From assembly GCF_001294535.1 (NCBI RefSeq), contig NZ_LGIC01000086.1, forward strand, positions 372,001 to 436,000: 64,000 nt of DNA, written 5' to 3'. Positions 18,261 to 26,309 of the stretch are shown here, piece by piece. Under the pieces are notes generated by a model. That model did no database searches, was not told the origin of the DNA, and saw only the letters and a program-made list of their open reading frames with translations. The translations under genes and the position numbers were made by a program. The stretch comes from Cypionkella psychrotolerans (lineage in GTDB: Bacteria > Pseudomonadota > Alphaproteobacteria > Rhodobacterales > Rhodobacteraceae). How positions within the stretch are numbered: position 1 is the first letter of the stretch; every line of letters begins with the position of its first letter.

Positions 18261-18321
18261 GGGATGGCGGGGTAAACCCCGCCCTACGGATTGGGTAGGG
18301 CGGGGTTTACCCCGCCATCCC
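18261..18321. repeat. Perfect 27-bp inverted repeat between serC and serA
   Basis: Left arm 18261-18287, 7-base loop GGATTGG (18288-18294), right arm 18295-18321; the arms are exact reverse complements. Each arm also holds its own near-palindrome GGCGGGGTAAACCCCGCC. The right edge lies two bases from the serC stop. There is no T-run on the serA side, so a simple terminator is not indicated. It looks like a REP/paired-palindrome element, which can stabilise the upstream mRNA or attenuate the downstream gene. Confidence 0.8.
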
Positions 18322-18323
18322 GT

Positions 18324-19472
18324 TCAAACTTGCGCGGCGATTTCCGCGTCAAAGGCATGGGCGATCCACGGCATCAGCGCCGCAACATCGGCGGTTTCCA
18401 CTGTGCTGCCGCACCAGATGCGCAGGCCCGCAGGCGCGTCACGATACGCGCCGATATCATAGGCAACCTTTGCCTGCTCCAACCGCTTGGCGACAGCTTT
18501 GGCGAAAGCCTCGCCATCTTTGATGCGGGGATCGTTAAATTTCAGGCAAACCGAGGTCGTTGAGGCAATCGCCGGGGTTTCGGCAAGGTTCTGCAGCCAC
18601 GGATTTGCAGCGCAAAAGTTCCAGACCACTTTCGCGTTGGCCGTGGCGCGACCGACCAGACCGGCCAGACCGCCGACCGATTGCGCCCATTTCAACGACA
18701 CGAGATAATCTTCCACCGCCAGCATCGAGGGGGTGTTGATCGTCTCACCCACAAAGATGCCTTCGATGACTTTGCCCTTGCTGGTCATGCGGAAAATCTT
18801 CGGCAGCGGCCATGCGGGGGTGTAGCTTTCCAACCGCTCCACCGCGCGGGGCGACAGGATGATCATGCCATGCGCGCCTTCGCCACCCAGCACTTTCTGC
18901 CAAGAGAAGGTGGTTACATCCAGCTTGGCCCAATCAAGGTCCATCGCAAAGGCGGCAGAAGTGGCGTCGCAGATGGTCAGGCCTTGGCGGTCAGCCGGGA
19001 TCGCATCTGCATTCGGCAGGCGGCAGCCAGATGTGGTGCCGTTCCAAGTGAACACCACGTCGCTGTTGAAATCGACCGTCGCAAGATCAACGATCTGGCC
19101 GTAGGGGGCGATTTTAACCTTGGCATCCAGCTTCAACTGCTTGACCACATCGGTAACCCAGCCTTCACCGAACGACTCCCACGCCAGCATCTCAACCGGA
19201 CGTGCACCCAGCAGCGACCACATTGCCATCTCAACCGCGCCGGTATCCGAACCGGGGACGATGCCGATGCGATAGTCGGCGGGGACGCTCAGAATTTCGC
19301 GGGTCAGGTCAATCGCCTGTTTCAACTTGGCCTTGCCAACAGCCGCACGGTGCGAGCGACCCAAGGGCGCATCACCAAGCATATCAAGGGTATAACCGGG
19401 GATTTTGGCGCAGGGGCCAGAAGAAAAACGCGGGTTTTCCGGACGCGTCGCCGGGGCGGTGAAGTCAGCCAT
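18324..19472 (-). CDS. serC: Phosphoserine aminotransferase
   Basis: PLP-dependent class V aminotransferase of 382 residues that converts phosphohydroxypyruvate and glutamate to phosphoserine. The N-terminus [20 protein letters not shown] and the internal [30 protein letters not shown] and the PLP-lysine segment [16 protein letters not shown] mark the alphaproteobacterial SerC type. Start set at 19472 on this conserved N-terminus; the frame is open upstream to 19880, but that stretch covers the divergent serB gene. It is followed by serA. The 151-base gap to serB should hold two divergent promoters, so all three serine genes are grouped. Confidence 0.95.
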   Translation of the reverse strand: MADFTAPATRPENPRFSSGPCAKIPGYTLDMLGDAPLGRSHRAAVGKAKLKQAIDLTREILSVPADYRIGIVPGSDTGAVEMAMWSLLGARPVEMLAWESFGEGWVTDVVKQLKLDAKVKIAPYGQIVDLATVDFNSDVVFTWNGTTSGCRLPNADAIPADRQGLTICDATSAAFAMDLDWAKLDVTTFSWQKVLGGEGAHGMIILSPRAVERLESYTPAWPLPKIFRMTSKGKVIEGIFVGETINTPSMLAVEDYLVSLKWAQSVGGLAGLVGRATANAKVVWNFCAANPWLQNLAETPAIASTTSVCLKFNDPRIKDGEAFAKAVAKRLEQAKVAYDIGAYRDAPAGLRIWCGSTVETADVAALMPWIAHAFDAEIAAQV

Positions 19473-19623
19473 GGTATCCTCACAGATAAATGCCCTTCGT
19501 TGGGGAAGGGTGTCCCGCCGCCGTGCATATTGGCCCCGCCGGGGTGGCGCAAGCCAAATAATCGCGCTATTCCGGCGCATCATCTGCAAAAACCGACACA
19601 AATCTCCACTATCGGAAACACGC

Positions 19624-20499
19624 ATGTTCGTAGCCACTTTGCTGACCAACCCCAATCGCCCCGTGCTTGACCGTGTGACGGTTGAGTCTTTGCGCAATGC
19701 TTGGGGGGGGGGGGATGCGGTCTGGCTTGATCCGGGCGTGGCGGCAGAGTTCGCGGTTGAAACGATGCCCGCCAATCGTTGGGATGTGTGGCAGGGTCTG
19801 CAAGGCATGGGCGTTGATCTGGTGGTGCAACCTGCGGCGGGTCGGCGCAAGAAACTGCTGATCGCCGATATGGACAGCACGATGATCCAGCAGGAATGTA
19901 TTGACGAATTGGCCGATGAAGCGGGCGTCGGGGCCTATGTCGCCGGGATCACCGCGCGGGCGATGAATGGTGAGCTGGATTTCGAAGGTGCTCTGCGCGA
20001 ACGGGTTGGCTTGTTGAAAGGCCTGCCCGTCACGGTGATCGCGGAGGTGGTGCGCGACCGCATTACGCTGATGCCGGGTGGGCCGCAGTTGCTGGCGACG
20101 ATGAAGGCGAATGGCGCGCATGCAGCGCTGGTGTCGGGCGGCTTTACCGCCTTCACCTCGGCGATTGCCGGGATGCTGGGGTTTGACGAGAACCGCGCCA
20201 ATATCCTGCTGATCGAGGATAACAAGCTGACGGGCCAAGTGGCGGAGCCGATCTTGGGTCGTGCCGCGAAGGTGACAGCGCTGGAGGAGATTTCGGCGCG
20301 ATTGGGGATTTCGGTCGCGGATGCGATGGCGGTGGGGGATGGCGCGAATGATCTGGGGATGCTGGGGCTGGCGGGGGCCGGGGTGGCCTTGCACGCCAAG
20401 CCGAGCGTTGCGGCGCAGTGCGATTTGCGGGTGAACCACGGCGATCTGACGGCGCTGTTGTATATGCAGGGCTACGCCCGTGAGGAGTTTGCGCAATGA
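19624..20499 (+). CDS. serB: Phosphoserine phosphatase
   Basis: HAD-family phosphatase of 291 residues that completes serine synthesis by dephosphorylating phosphoserine. HAD motif I is [17 protein letters not shown], followed by the SerB-specific ELADEAGVG, motif [15 protein letters not shown] and motif [21 protein letters not shown]. The first 70 or so residues form a short regulatory domain. A run of 12 G (19703-19714) in that domain encodes Trp and three Gly; a length change would shift the frame before the catalytic domain. Start ATG at 19624; the upstream open frame is spurious. Its stop overlaps the GNAT gene start (ATGA). Confidence 0.95.
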   Translation: MFVATLLTNPNRPVLDRVTVESLRNAWGGGDAVWLDPGVAAEFAVETMPANRWDVWQGLQGMGVDLVVQPAAGRRKKLLIADMDSTMIQQECIDELADEAGVGAYVAGITARAMNGELDFEGALRERVGLLKGLPVTVIAEVVRDRITLMPGGPQLLATMKANGAHAALVSGGFTAFTSAIAGMLGFDENRANILLIEDNKLTGQVAEPILGRAAKVTALEEISARLGISVADAMAVGDGANDLGMLGLAGAGVALHAKPSVAAQCDLRVNHGDLTALLYMQGYAREEFAQ

Positions 20500-20972
20500 T
20501 TATCCGGCCTGCTAGCCCGCAAGACGCCGAAGCGATGGTCACTCTGCAGAATGAGATCATCAGGATTGGCGGCACGACGGCCTATCAGACCCCGCGCGCG
20601 GCCGTGGATATGTTGCGCTATATTGCTGGCGCAAGCGTGGTTTCTTGCCATCTGGCTGATGAAGATGGGTTGATTTTGGGATTTCAGTCCATTTCGCGAT
20701 CAACGCCTTTGCCCGAGGACTGGGGTGACATCGGCACGTTTGTGCAGCCAGGGCTGCAAGCGAAAGGCATTGGCGGCGCACTTTTCGCCGCCAGCCTCGC
20801 GTCGGCACGAGCGGCAGGATTGCAGGTTCTGAACGCCACCATACGCGCTGACAATGTTCCCGGGCTGGCCTATTACGGTAAGTGCGGCTTTGTTGAATAC
20901 GAGTCGCAGCCGGATTGGGTGCTGGCGGATGGCCGCAAGGTCGGACGGGTGAGCCGCCGGTTTGATTTGTGA
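20496..20972 (+). CDS. GNAT-family N-acetyltransferase
   Basis: Acetyltransferase of 158 residues, using acetyl-CoA to modify an unknown amine. The acetyl-CoA loop is seen as GLQAKGIGGALFAASL near residues 86-101, and the C-terminal ADNVPGLAYYGKCGFVEY motif is typical of the fold. It overlaps the end of serB by four bases, so it is coupled to it, but no substrate link to serine can be claimed. The phosphinothricin acetyltransferase group is a possible relative. Confidence 0.88.
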   Translation: MIIRPASPQDAEAMVTLQNEIIRIGGTTAYQTPRAAVDMLRYIAGASVVSCHLADEDGLILGFQSISRSTPLPEDWGDIGTFVQPGLQAKGIGGALFAASLASARAAGLQVLNATIRADNVPGLAYYGKCGFVEYESQPDWVLADGRKVGRVSRRFDL

Positions 20973-20985
20973 GGCAGAATGATTG

Positions 20986-21747
20986 ATGTTTGAAATCGCG
21001 ATGCATCTGACCCTGCTGCTGGTCTGCGCCGCTTTCGTTGCGGGGTTTGTCGATGCGATTGCGGGGGGTGGCGGATTGATCTCGGTCCCTGCCCTGCTGC
21101 TGGCCGGGGCGTCGCCGATTGAGGCTTTGGCGACCAACAAACTTCAGGGCAGTTTCGGCGCAGGCACGGCGGCGCTGGCCTATGCGCGGGCTGGCCATGT
21201 GAAGCCGATGGAGCAGTTGGGAATGGCGGCGGTTTCAGCCTGTGGTGGCGGTTTGGGCGCCCTAGTGGCGCATCTGATGCCTGCCGAGGTGTTGCGGTTG
21301 ATCATGCCGGTGGTGCTGGTCGCGGTGGCTTTGTTTTTCGCGTTCAAGCCGGGGTTGACCGATGCGGACCGGGTGGAGCGCATCAAGCCTGCAGTGTTCA
21401 CTTTCACTGCGGTGCCGATGATTGCCGCTTATGATGGTTTCTTCGGGCCGGGGACGGGTAGCTTTCTGATGCTAGCCTTTGTGATGCTGGCGGGGTTTGG
21501 GGTGTTGAAGGCGACGGCGCATACTAAGATGCTGAACTTTGCCTCGAATATCGGCTCGCTCGCGGTGTTTGTTTGGAGTGGGGCGACGTGGTGGGGGGTT
21601 GGGCTGGCGATGGCCGTGGGTCAGGTCGCGGGGGCGGCTTTGGGGGCTAAGCTTGCAATGCGGATCGGAGCACGGTTGATCAAGCCTTTGCTGGTGGTGA
21701 CGTCGACGGCGATGGCGTTGCGGTTGTTGTGGCAGGCTTTTGGCTGA
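20986..21747 (+). CDS. TSUP/TauE-SafE family membrane permease
   Basis: Integral membrane protein of 253 residues with about seven to eight hydrophobic segments. The N-terminal DAIAGGGGLISVPALLLAG and the LATNKLQGSFGAGTAA motif identify the TauE/SafE (TSUP) family, whose members move sulfonates, sulfite or other organic anions. The second half contains the repeated motif GFFGPGTGSFLMLAFVML. Substrate unknown. Start at the ATG at 20986; the TTG at 20983 is also in frame. Likely cotranscribed with serB and the GNAT gene. The convergent gap that follows (21748-21992) holds two facing hairpin repeats. Confidence 0.9.
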   Translation: MFEIAMHLTLLLVCAAFVAGFVDAIAGGGGLISVPALLLAGASPIEALATNKLQGSFGAGTAALAYARAGHVKPMEQLGMAAVSACGGGLGALVAHLMPAEVLRLIMPVVLVAVALFFAFKPGLTDADRVERIKPAVFTFTAVPMIAAYDGFFGPGTGSFLMLAFVMLAGFGVLKATAHTKMLNFASNIGSLAVFVWSGATWWGVGLAMAVGQVAGAALGAKLAMRIGARLIKPLLVVTSTAMALRLLWQAFG

Positions 21748-21845
21748 GGTCCCAACTCGGGACCAAATTTTATTGTTTTATGTCAGTGAGTTGACATAGG
21801 CCCGTTAAGGGATTTTTAACGCTCTCGCTTTGTGCAGAGGTAGAA

Positions 21846-21883
21846 CTGGGGGTTTCACACCCCCAGACCCCTGCGGGATATTT
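21846..21883 (+). repeat. GGATATTTG hairpin repeat, copy 2
   Basis: Stem CTGGGGGT (21846-21853), loop TTCAC, stem ACCCCCAG (21859-21866), then GGATATTT at 21876-21883. The loop sequence is identical to copies 1 and 3. It is placed to end transcripts of the serB-GNAT-TSUP unit. Confidence 0.7.
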
Positions 21884-21930
21884 AAGCGCAGAGGATGACA
21901 ATTTTAGTAGAGTTTGCCTTCACATTGGCT

Positions 21931-21960
21931 CAAATACTCCACGGGGGTGTGAAACCCCCG
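21931..21960 (-). repeat. GGATATTTG hairpin repeat, copy 3 (inverted)
   Basis: Reverse-strand copy: stem CGGGGGT/ACCCCCG at 21942-21960 with loop TTCAC when read on the minus strand, then tail GGAGTATTTG (21931-21940). It faces copy 2 and lies just past the zapE stop, so the pair can act as two opposed transcript ends. Confidence 0.7.
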
Positions 21961-21992
21961 GCATGGGTGGTGCAGCGCGTAGCGGCTGATAT

Positions 21993-23072
21993 TTACTGCC
22001 CCCAATCGGCGGCTTGCATTTCACGCAGACGGCTGGCGGTGCGCTCGAACTCAAAGCTACCGGAGCCTTCGATATACAGGCGTTCGGGTTCATCCGCCGC
22101 CGAGCAGATCAGTTTGGTTTTCGCCTCGTATAAAGCGTCGATCAAGATGACGAAGCGTTTGGCCTCGTTGTAGTTGCTGGCGGAAAGCTGCGGGATGTCT
22201 TCGAGGATCAGCACGCGGACGGCGCATGCGATGGCGAGGAAATCGGCGGGGCCGAGGGGTTTGGCGCATAGCTCCCAGAAGCTGGCGCGACCGATGCCAT
22301 TGGCGAAACGGGGCAGGATGGTTTCACGGCCATTGACGGGCAGGCGGAGGGGTTCGCCGGGTGCCCCCCCTGTCAGGTCGCGCCAGATGGCGTTGATTTC
22401 GCCATGGGCTTTACCTGCGGGGTGGAAATAGACCTGCGCGCCTGTCAGGCGGTGTTGGCGGTAGTCGTTGAGCGAGGCGATTTCCGCGACCTCCAGCCGT
22501 TCGCGCAGCATGGCGATGAACGGCAGGAACAAGGCCCGGCTTAACCCGTCTTTATACAAATCCTCGGGTGGGCGGTTCGAGGTGGTGACGATCACCACGC
22601 CTGCAGCCAGCAGCTTTTCGAACAGGCGGCCAACGATCATCGCATCAGTGATATCGGTGATCTGCATTTCGTCAAACGCCAGCAGGCGGATATCGCGGCT
22701 GATCGCCTCGGCCACGGGGGCGATGGCGTCGTCAACACCGCCCTTGCGCGCCTCGTGTATGGCGTGGTGGATTTCCTGCATGAAGGCATGAAAATGCACC
22801 CGGCGTTTCTGCGTGATGTTCAGATGGATACAGAACAAATCCATCAGCATTGACTTGCCACGCCCGACACCGCCCCACAGATAAAGCCCTTTCGGCGGGG
22901 TCACGGGTTTGGCGAACAGGCCCGCGAACAGGCCGACTTTTCGGGTGGCATTTGCCTCTAGCCAGACCCGCAAGTCTTCCATCAGCGGCAGCAGCGCCAG
23001 TTGCGCGGGGTCGGGGCGCAGGCGGCCTGCGGCCACTTCGGCCTCATAAATCTCGGTCAGGGTCATTCGCAT
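21993..23072 (-). CDS. zapE: Cell division protein ZapE (AFG1-like ATPase)
   Basis: P-loop ATPase of about 359 residues of the AFG1/ZapE family, which associates with the division ring and may act in protein quality control. Walker A is GGVGRGKSMLMDLF, Walker B RLLAFDEMQITD, with a sensor region VVIVTTSNRPPEDLYKDGL, and the family motif SNYNEAKRFVILIDALY near the C-terminus. Start chosen at the ATG at 23072 (MRMTLTEIYEAE), with 23066 as alternative. A strong GGAGG sits about 17 bases upstream of it, better placed for an out-of-frame ATG, so the start is less certain than the gene. It is divergent from the type VI locus across about 205 bases. Confidence 0.93.
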   Translation of the reverse strand: MRMTLTEIYEAEVAAGRLRPDPAQLALLPLMEDLRVWLEANATRKVGLFAGLFAKPVTPPKGLYLWGGVGRGKSMLMDLFCIHLNITQKRRVHFHAFMQEIHHAIHEARKGGVDDAIAPVAEAISRDIRLLAFDEMQITDITDAMIVGRLFEKLLAAGVVIVTTSNRPPEDLYKDGLSRALFLPFIAMLRERLEVAEIASLNDYRQHRLTGAQVYFHPAGKAHGEINAIWRDLTGGAPGEPLRLPVNGRETILPRFANGIGRASFWELCAKPLGPADFLAIACAVRVLILEDIPQLSASNYNEAKRFVILIDALYEAKTKLICSAADEPERLYIEGSGSFEFERTASRLREMQAADWGQ

Positions 23073-23277
23073 ACCGTTGCATACCAGCGCCTCCGGGTGG
23101 AGGGAAGTCTGGGCCAGTTTAGATACGGCAGCCGGGATGGCAATCTCGGGCTTGATCCGGCGCTGTTGGCGCTGCAAACTGACCTCAGGTTTTTCCTTTA
23201 GGCCGCCGCTGTTTTTTCTAGGTGGCAGATTTAGAAGCGCTATTGTGGGCCGAAACGCCCGTTGGATTGAGGTTTGC

Positions 23278-24609
23278 ATGTCTTGGTATAGCAAGGTTGC
23301 GTGGAAGGAAGGGCTGTTCTTGCAGCCGCACCACTTGCAGCAAAGTGATCGCTATGTGGAAAAGCTGATCGAGGCGCGGGTGCGGCATGTCTCGCCCTAT
23401 CCTTGGGGTATCGAGGAGATGAAGGTCAACCGCGACCGTCTGCAACAGGGGCGGATTGAATTGGCGAGCGTGGCGGGGATTTTCCCCGATGGCACGCCGT
23501 TTGAAGCGCCGGGGATTTCGCCTTTGCCTAGGGCGGTTGAGGTGCCTGCGGGGTCGGATGGACTTGGCGTGTGGCTGACTTTGCCCGATCAGGTGATGAA
23601 CGGGCGCGAAGTGGCGATGGAGGCCGAGGCGGGCTCGCGCTATGTTCTGGGGGCCGAAACGGTGGCGGATAGCGCTTCGGCTTTGCGGTTAGAGCAGCAG
23701 ATTGAGGTGGCTTCGCCTCGGTTGGAGTTGGACATTCGGGCGACGGCGAAGCCCGGCTATCAGTGCATCAAGATCGCGCGGATCGTGGAAGTGCGCGACA
23801 ATGTGGTGATTTTGGATGATGCGTTTCCGCCGCCTTTGCTGACGATTTCGGCGCATGGCGTGGCTTTGGGCTGGCTGGATCGGGTGATCGGCTGGGTGGA
23901 GACCAAGCTGGACAGTTTGGCGCGCTATGCGGCTGACCCTTCGGCGGCGGGCGGGTTGCAGGCGACGGATTATTTCATGTTGCTGTGTTTGAACCGTCAG
24001 ATCAACGTGCTCAGGCATTTGCGGCAGAGCCGATATGTGCATCCTGAGCGGCTGTATGAGGAATTGCTGCGGTTCTCGGGTGAGTTGTGGACGTTTGATC
24101 AAGATAAGCGCTTGGCTCCGCCCTATGACGCCTATGACCATGCCGATCTGAAGGGATCGGTAGAGCCTGTCGTGCGAGATATTCAGCGGTTGTTGAGCCG
24201 TGATGTGGGCCGGGCGACGCGGTTGGATTTGGTGCAGGTGCGGCAGAATTCCTATCTCGCGCAGGTGCCGGATCGCAACCTGTTCCGCGATGCGACGTTT
24301 GTGGTCGAGGTGGAGAGTTCGCGGGCTTTGACGCTGGTGCAGCAGCAGTTTCCTTTGTTGTGCAAAGTCGGGCCGAACACCCGGATGTCGGAGATTGTGA
24401 ACAACAACCTGCCGGGGATCGAGTTGATCCATATTCCGACGCCTCCCCGGCAGATCCGGGCGGTATCGCGCAATGTGTATTTCATTCTGGAGAAGAACTC
24501 GCCGCTTTGGCGGGAGTTTTCGACGGCCCCCGCGATTGGGATGCATTTTGCGGGGGATTGGCCTGATCTGAAGATGGAGTTGTGGGCCATCGTGGAGACG
24601 AAGGTATGA
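23278..24609 (+). CDS. tssK: Type VI secretion baseplate protein TssK
   Basis: Baseplate subunit of 443 residues that links the baseplate to the TssL/TssM membrane complex. The N-terminus MSWYSKVAWKEGLFLQPHHL with QQSDRYVEKLI is diagnostic, as are FMLLCLNRQINVLRHLRQ and the C-terminal LIHIPTPPRQIRAVSRNVYF. Start ATG at 23278 with GAGG six bases upstream; the open frame reaches back to 23077 but that part is the divergent promoter region. It is the first gene of the type VI cluster and overlaps tssL by four bases. Confidence 0.97.
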   Translation: MSWYSKVAWKEGLFLQPHHLQQSDRYVEKLIEARVRHVSPYPWGIEEMKVNRDRLQQGRIELASVAGIFPDGTPFEAPGISPLPRAVEVPAGSDGLGVWLTLPDQVMNGREVAMEAEAGSRYVLGAETVADSASALRLEQQIEVASPRLELDIRATAKPGYQCIKIARIVEVRDNVVILDDAFPPPLLTISAHGVALGWLDRVIGWVETKLDSLARYAADPSAAGGLQATDYFMLLCLNRQINVLRHLRQSRYVHPERLYEELLRFSGELWTFDQDKRLAPPYDAYDHADLKGSVEPVVRDIQRLLSRDVGRATRLDLVQVRQNSYLAQVPDRNLFRDATFVVEVESSRALTLVQQQFPLLCKVGPNTRMSEIVNNNLPGIELIHIPTPPRQIRAVSRNVYFILEKNSPLWREFSTAPAIGMHFAGDWPDLKMELWAIVETKV

Positions 24610-26309
24610 GCGGCAGCGGCGATGGCAAAGACAAGACCGTCATTGGCGGGATGGGGATGCCGTCGCCGTTGCCGGGGGGGGTGAACCCGATGCCGGGTGG
24701 GAAGCGGCAGGTCAGCCCGAATGAACGCACGGTGATTGGTGGCGCGCTGCCGAGGGCGGGTGGTGCGTTTGGGCCGGGCGGGTTTGGGCCGCAGGGTGGG
24801 ATGCCTCCGGCCAGTTCGCCGGGGTTTGGCGGCGATACCGATGCTTGGGGCGTGCCGGCGCCAGCGCCTGCTGGTGGGGGTCAGGGTGGGTTTGCACCGA
24901 TCCCGCCGGCCTCGACGCATCCGGGGGTGAATAGCCCAGGCTTTGGTGGGCAGCCGTTTGGGCAACAGCCTGCACCACGGCCAGTGGCGGGGGCGTTTGC
25001 GCAGCCGGATCAGTTTTTTCCGGATGCTTCCACCGCTCAACCGACGAATTACGCGAATACCGGGCCGAAGATTGATCTGCGTAAGGCGTTGGTGGCCAAG
25101 GGTTTGGGCGCGGGGGGGCCGAAAAGCCCGATGCTGGCGGCGGCGGCTAATCTGTTGATTTTGTTTGGACGCTTGCGGACTCAGATGGTCGAGATGGAGG
25201 CGGTTCCATTGATGGAATACGTCACCCGCGAGATTGAGGGGTTTGAGGAGAACTGTCTGAAAGGTGGGGTGGACGCGCATCAGACTCAGGTGGCGAAGTA
25301 TCTGCTGTGCGGCACGGCGGATGATATCGTGCAGAATATCCCCGGCACGGATCGGCATTTGTGGATTCAATATTCGATGGTGGCGCGGTTTTTCAATCGG
25401 CGCACAAGCGGCGTTGGGTTCTTTCAGGAAGTTGAGAAGGCGTTGCAGGCCCCGGCGCAGAATTTCCAACTGCTGGAATTGGCGATGACCTGTCTTAGCC
25501 TTGGGTTTGAGGGGCAGTATCGCTCTGCCCCCAATGGCGCGGTGGAATTGGCGCGGGTGCGGGGGATGATTTATGACTCGCTGCGCCGGGTGCAGAACCG
25601 TCCGGACGACGATATCTCGCCGCGTTGGCAGCCTGTTATGGTGGGCGGGCGGCGACGGTTTGGCGGCACGCCGCTGTGGGTGATCGGATCGGTACTGGGG
25701 GTGGTGCTGATGGGGGCTTACTTTGGCCTCTCGACGCTGATCGCACAGGAGGGCTCGGTGGTGTCGCAACGGCTGTTGTCGCTGACGCCGACCTCGAAGA
25801 TTTCGCTGGTGCGGGCGGTGGCGTTTACGCCGTTGGAAGTGGTTCCGGTGACCGAAAGCAGCCAGTTGGACCGCCTGCAACAGAAGATGAAGGACGATAT
25901 CGCCAGCGGCTTGGTGAAGGTCGATATCAAGGGTGATTTCATCTTTATCCGCGTCAGCAATGCGGCGCTGTTTGCCAGTGGCAAGGCAGAAACCAAGCCT
26001 GAATTCAATGAGTTGGCGGCACGAATCACAGCGGCTTTGGATAAGGAACCGGGGCCTGTTTTTGTCTGGGGCTATACCGATAACGTGCCAATGTCGGGGC
26101 GCGGGCGGTTCAAGAACAATCACGATCTGTCGCAGGCGCGCGCCGAAGCGGTGCAAAAGGTGCTGGCGGTTGGCATGACCGACCCCACTCGCTTTGAGGT
26201 TGAAGGCAAGGGCGAGGCCGAGCCGATTGGCGACAATACCACCGATGATGGGCGCGGCGCGAATCGTCGGGTGGAAATCATGATCAAGCGGGAAGAGACT
26301 TTGCAATGA
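24606..26309 (+). CDS. tssL: TssL (DotU) with N-terminal TVIGG motifs and C-terminal OmpA domain
   Basis: Inner-membrane core protein of 567 residues. A Gly/Pro-rich leader (1-150) carries two copies of TVIGG: DKTVIGGMGMP (Thr11) and ERTVIGGALPRAGG (Thr42). The cytoplasmic DotU domain follows (about 150-345), then one membrane helix (about 355-377, LWVIGSVLGVVLMGAYFG), then a periplasmic OmpA-like peptidoglycan-binding domain (about 446-565) with GYTDNVPMSG, LSQARAEAVQKVL and GANRRVEIMI. Known for Agrobacterium: TssL is phosphorylated by PpkA on an N-terminal threonine that recruits the FHA protein; Thr11 and Thr42 are candidates here (inference). The start overlaps the tssK stop (ATGA). Confidence 0.96.
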   Translation: MSGSGDGKDKTVIGGMGMPSPLPGGVNPMPGGKRQVSPNERTVIGGALPRAGGAFGPGGFGPQGGMPPASSPGFGGDTDAWGVPAPAPAGGGQGGFAPIPPASTHPGVNSPGFGGQPFGQQPAPRPVAGAFAQPDQFFPDASTAQPTNYANTGPKIDLRKALVAKGLGAGGPKSPMLAAAANLLILFGRLRTQMVEMEAVPLMEYVTREIEGFEENCLKGGVDAHQTQVAKYLLCGTADDIVQNIPGTDRHLWIQYSMVARFFNRRTSGVGFFQEVEKALQAPAQNFQLLELAMTCLSLGFEGQYRSAPNGAVELARVRGMIYDSLRRVQNRPDDDISPRWQPVMVGGRRRFGGTPLWVIGSVLGVVLMGAYFGLSTLIAQEGSVVSQRLLSLTPTSKISLVRAVAFTPLEVVPVTESSQLDRLQQKMKDDIASGLVKVDIKGDFIFIRVSNAALFASGKAETKPEFNELAARITAALDKEPGPVFVWGYTDNVPMSGRGRFKNNHDLSQARAEAVQKVLAVGMTDPTRFEVEGKGEAEPIGDNTTDDGRGANRRVEIMIKREETLQ

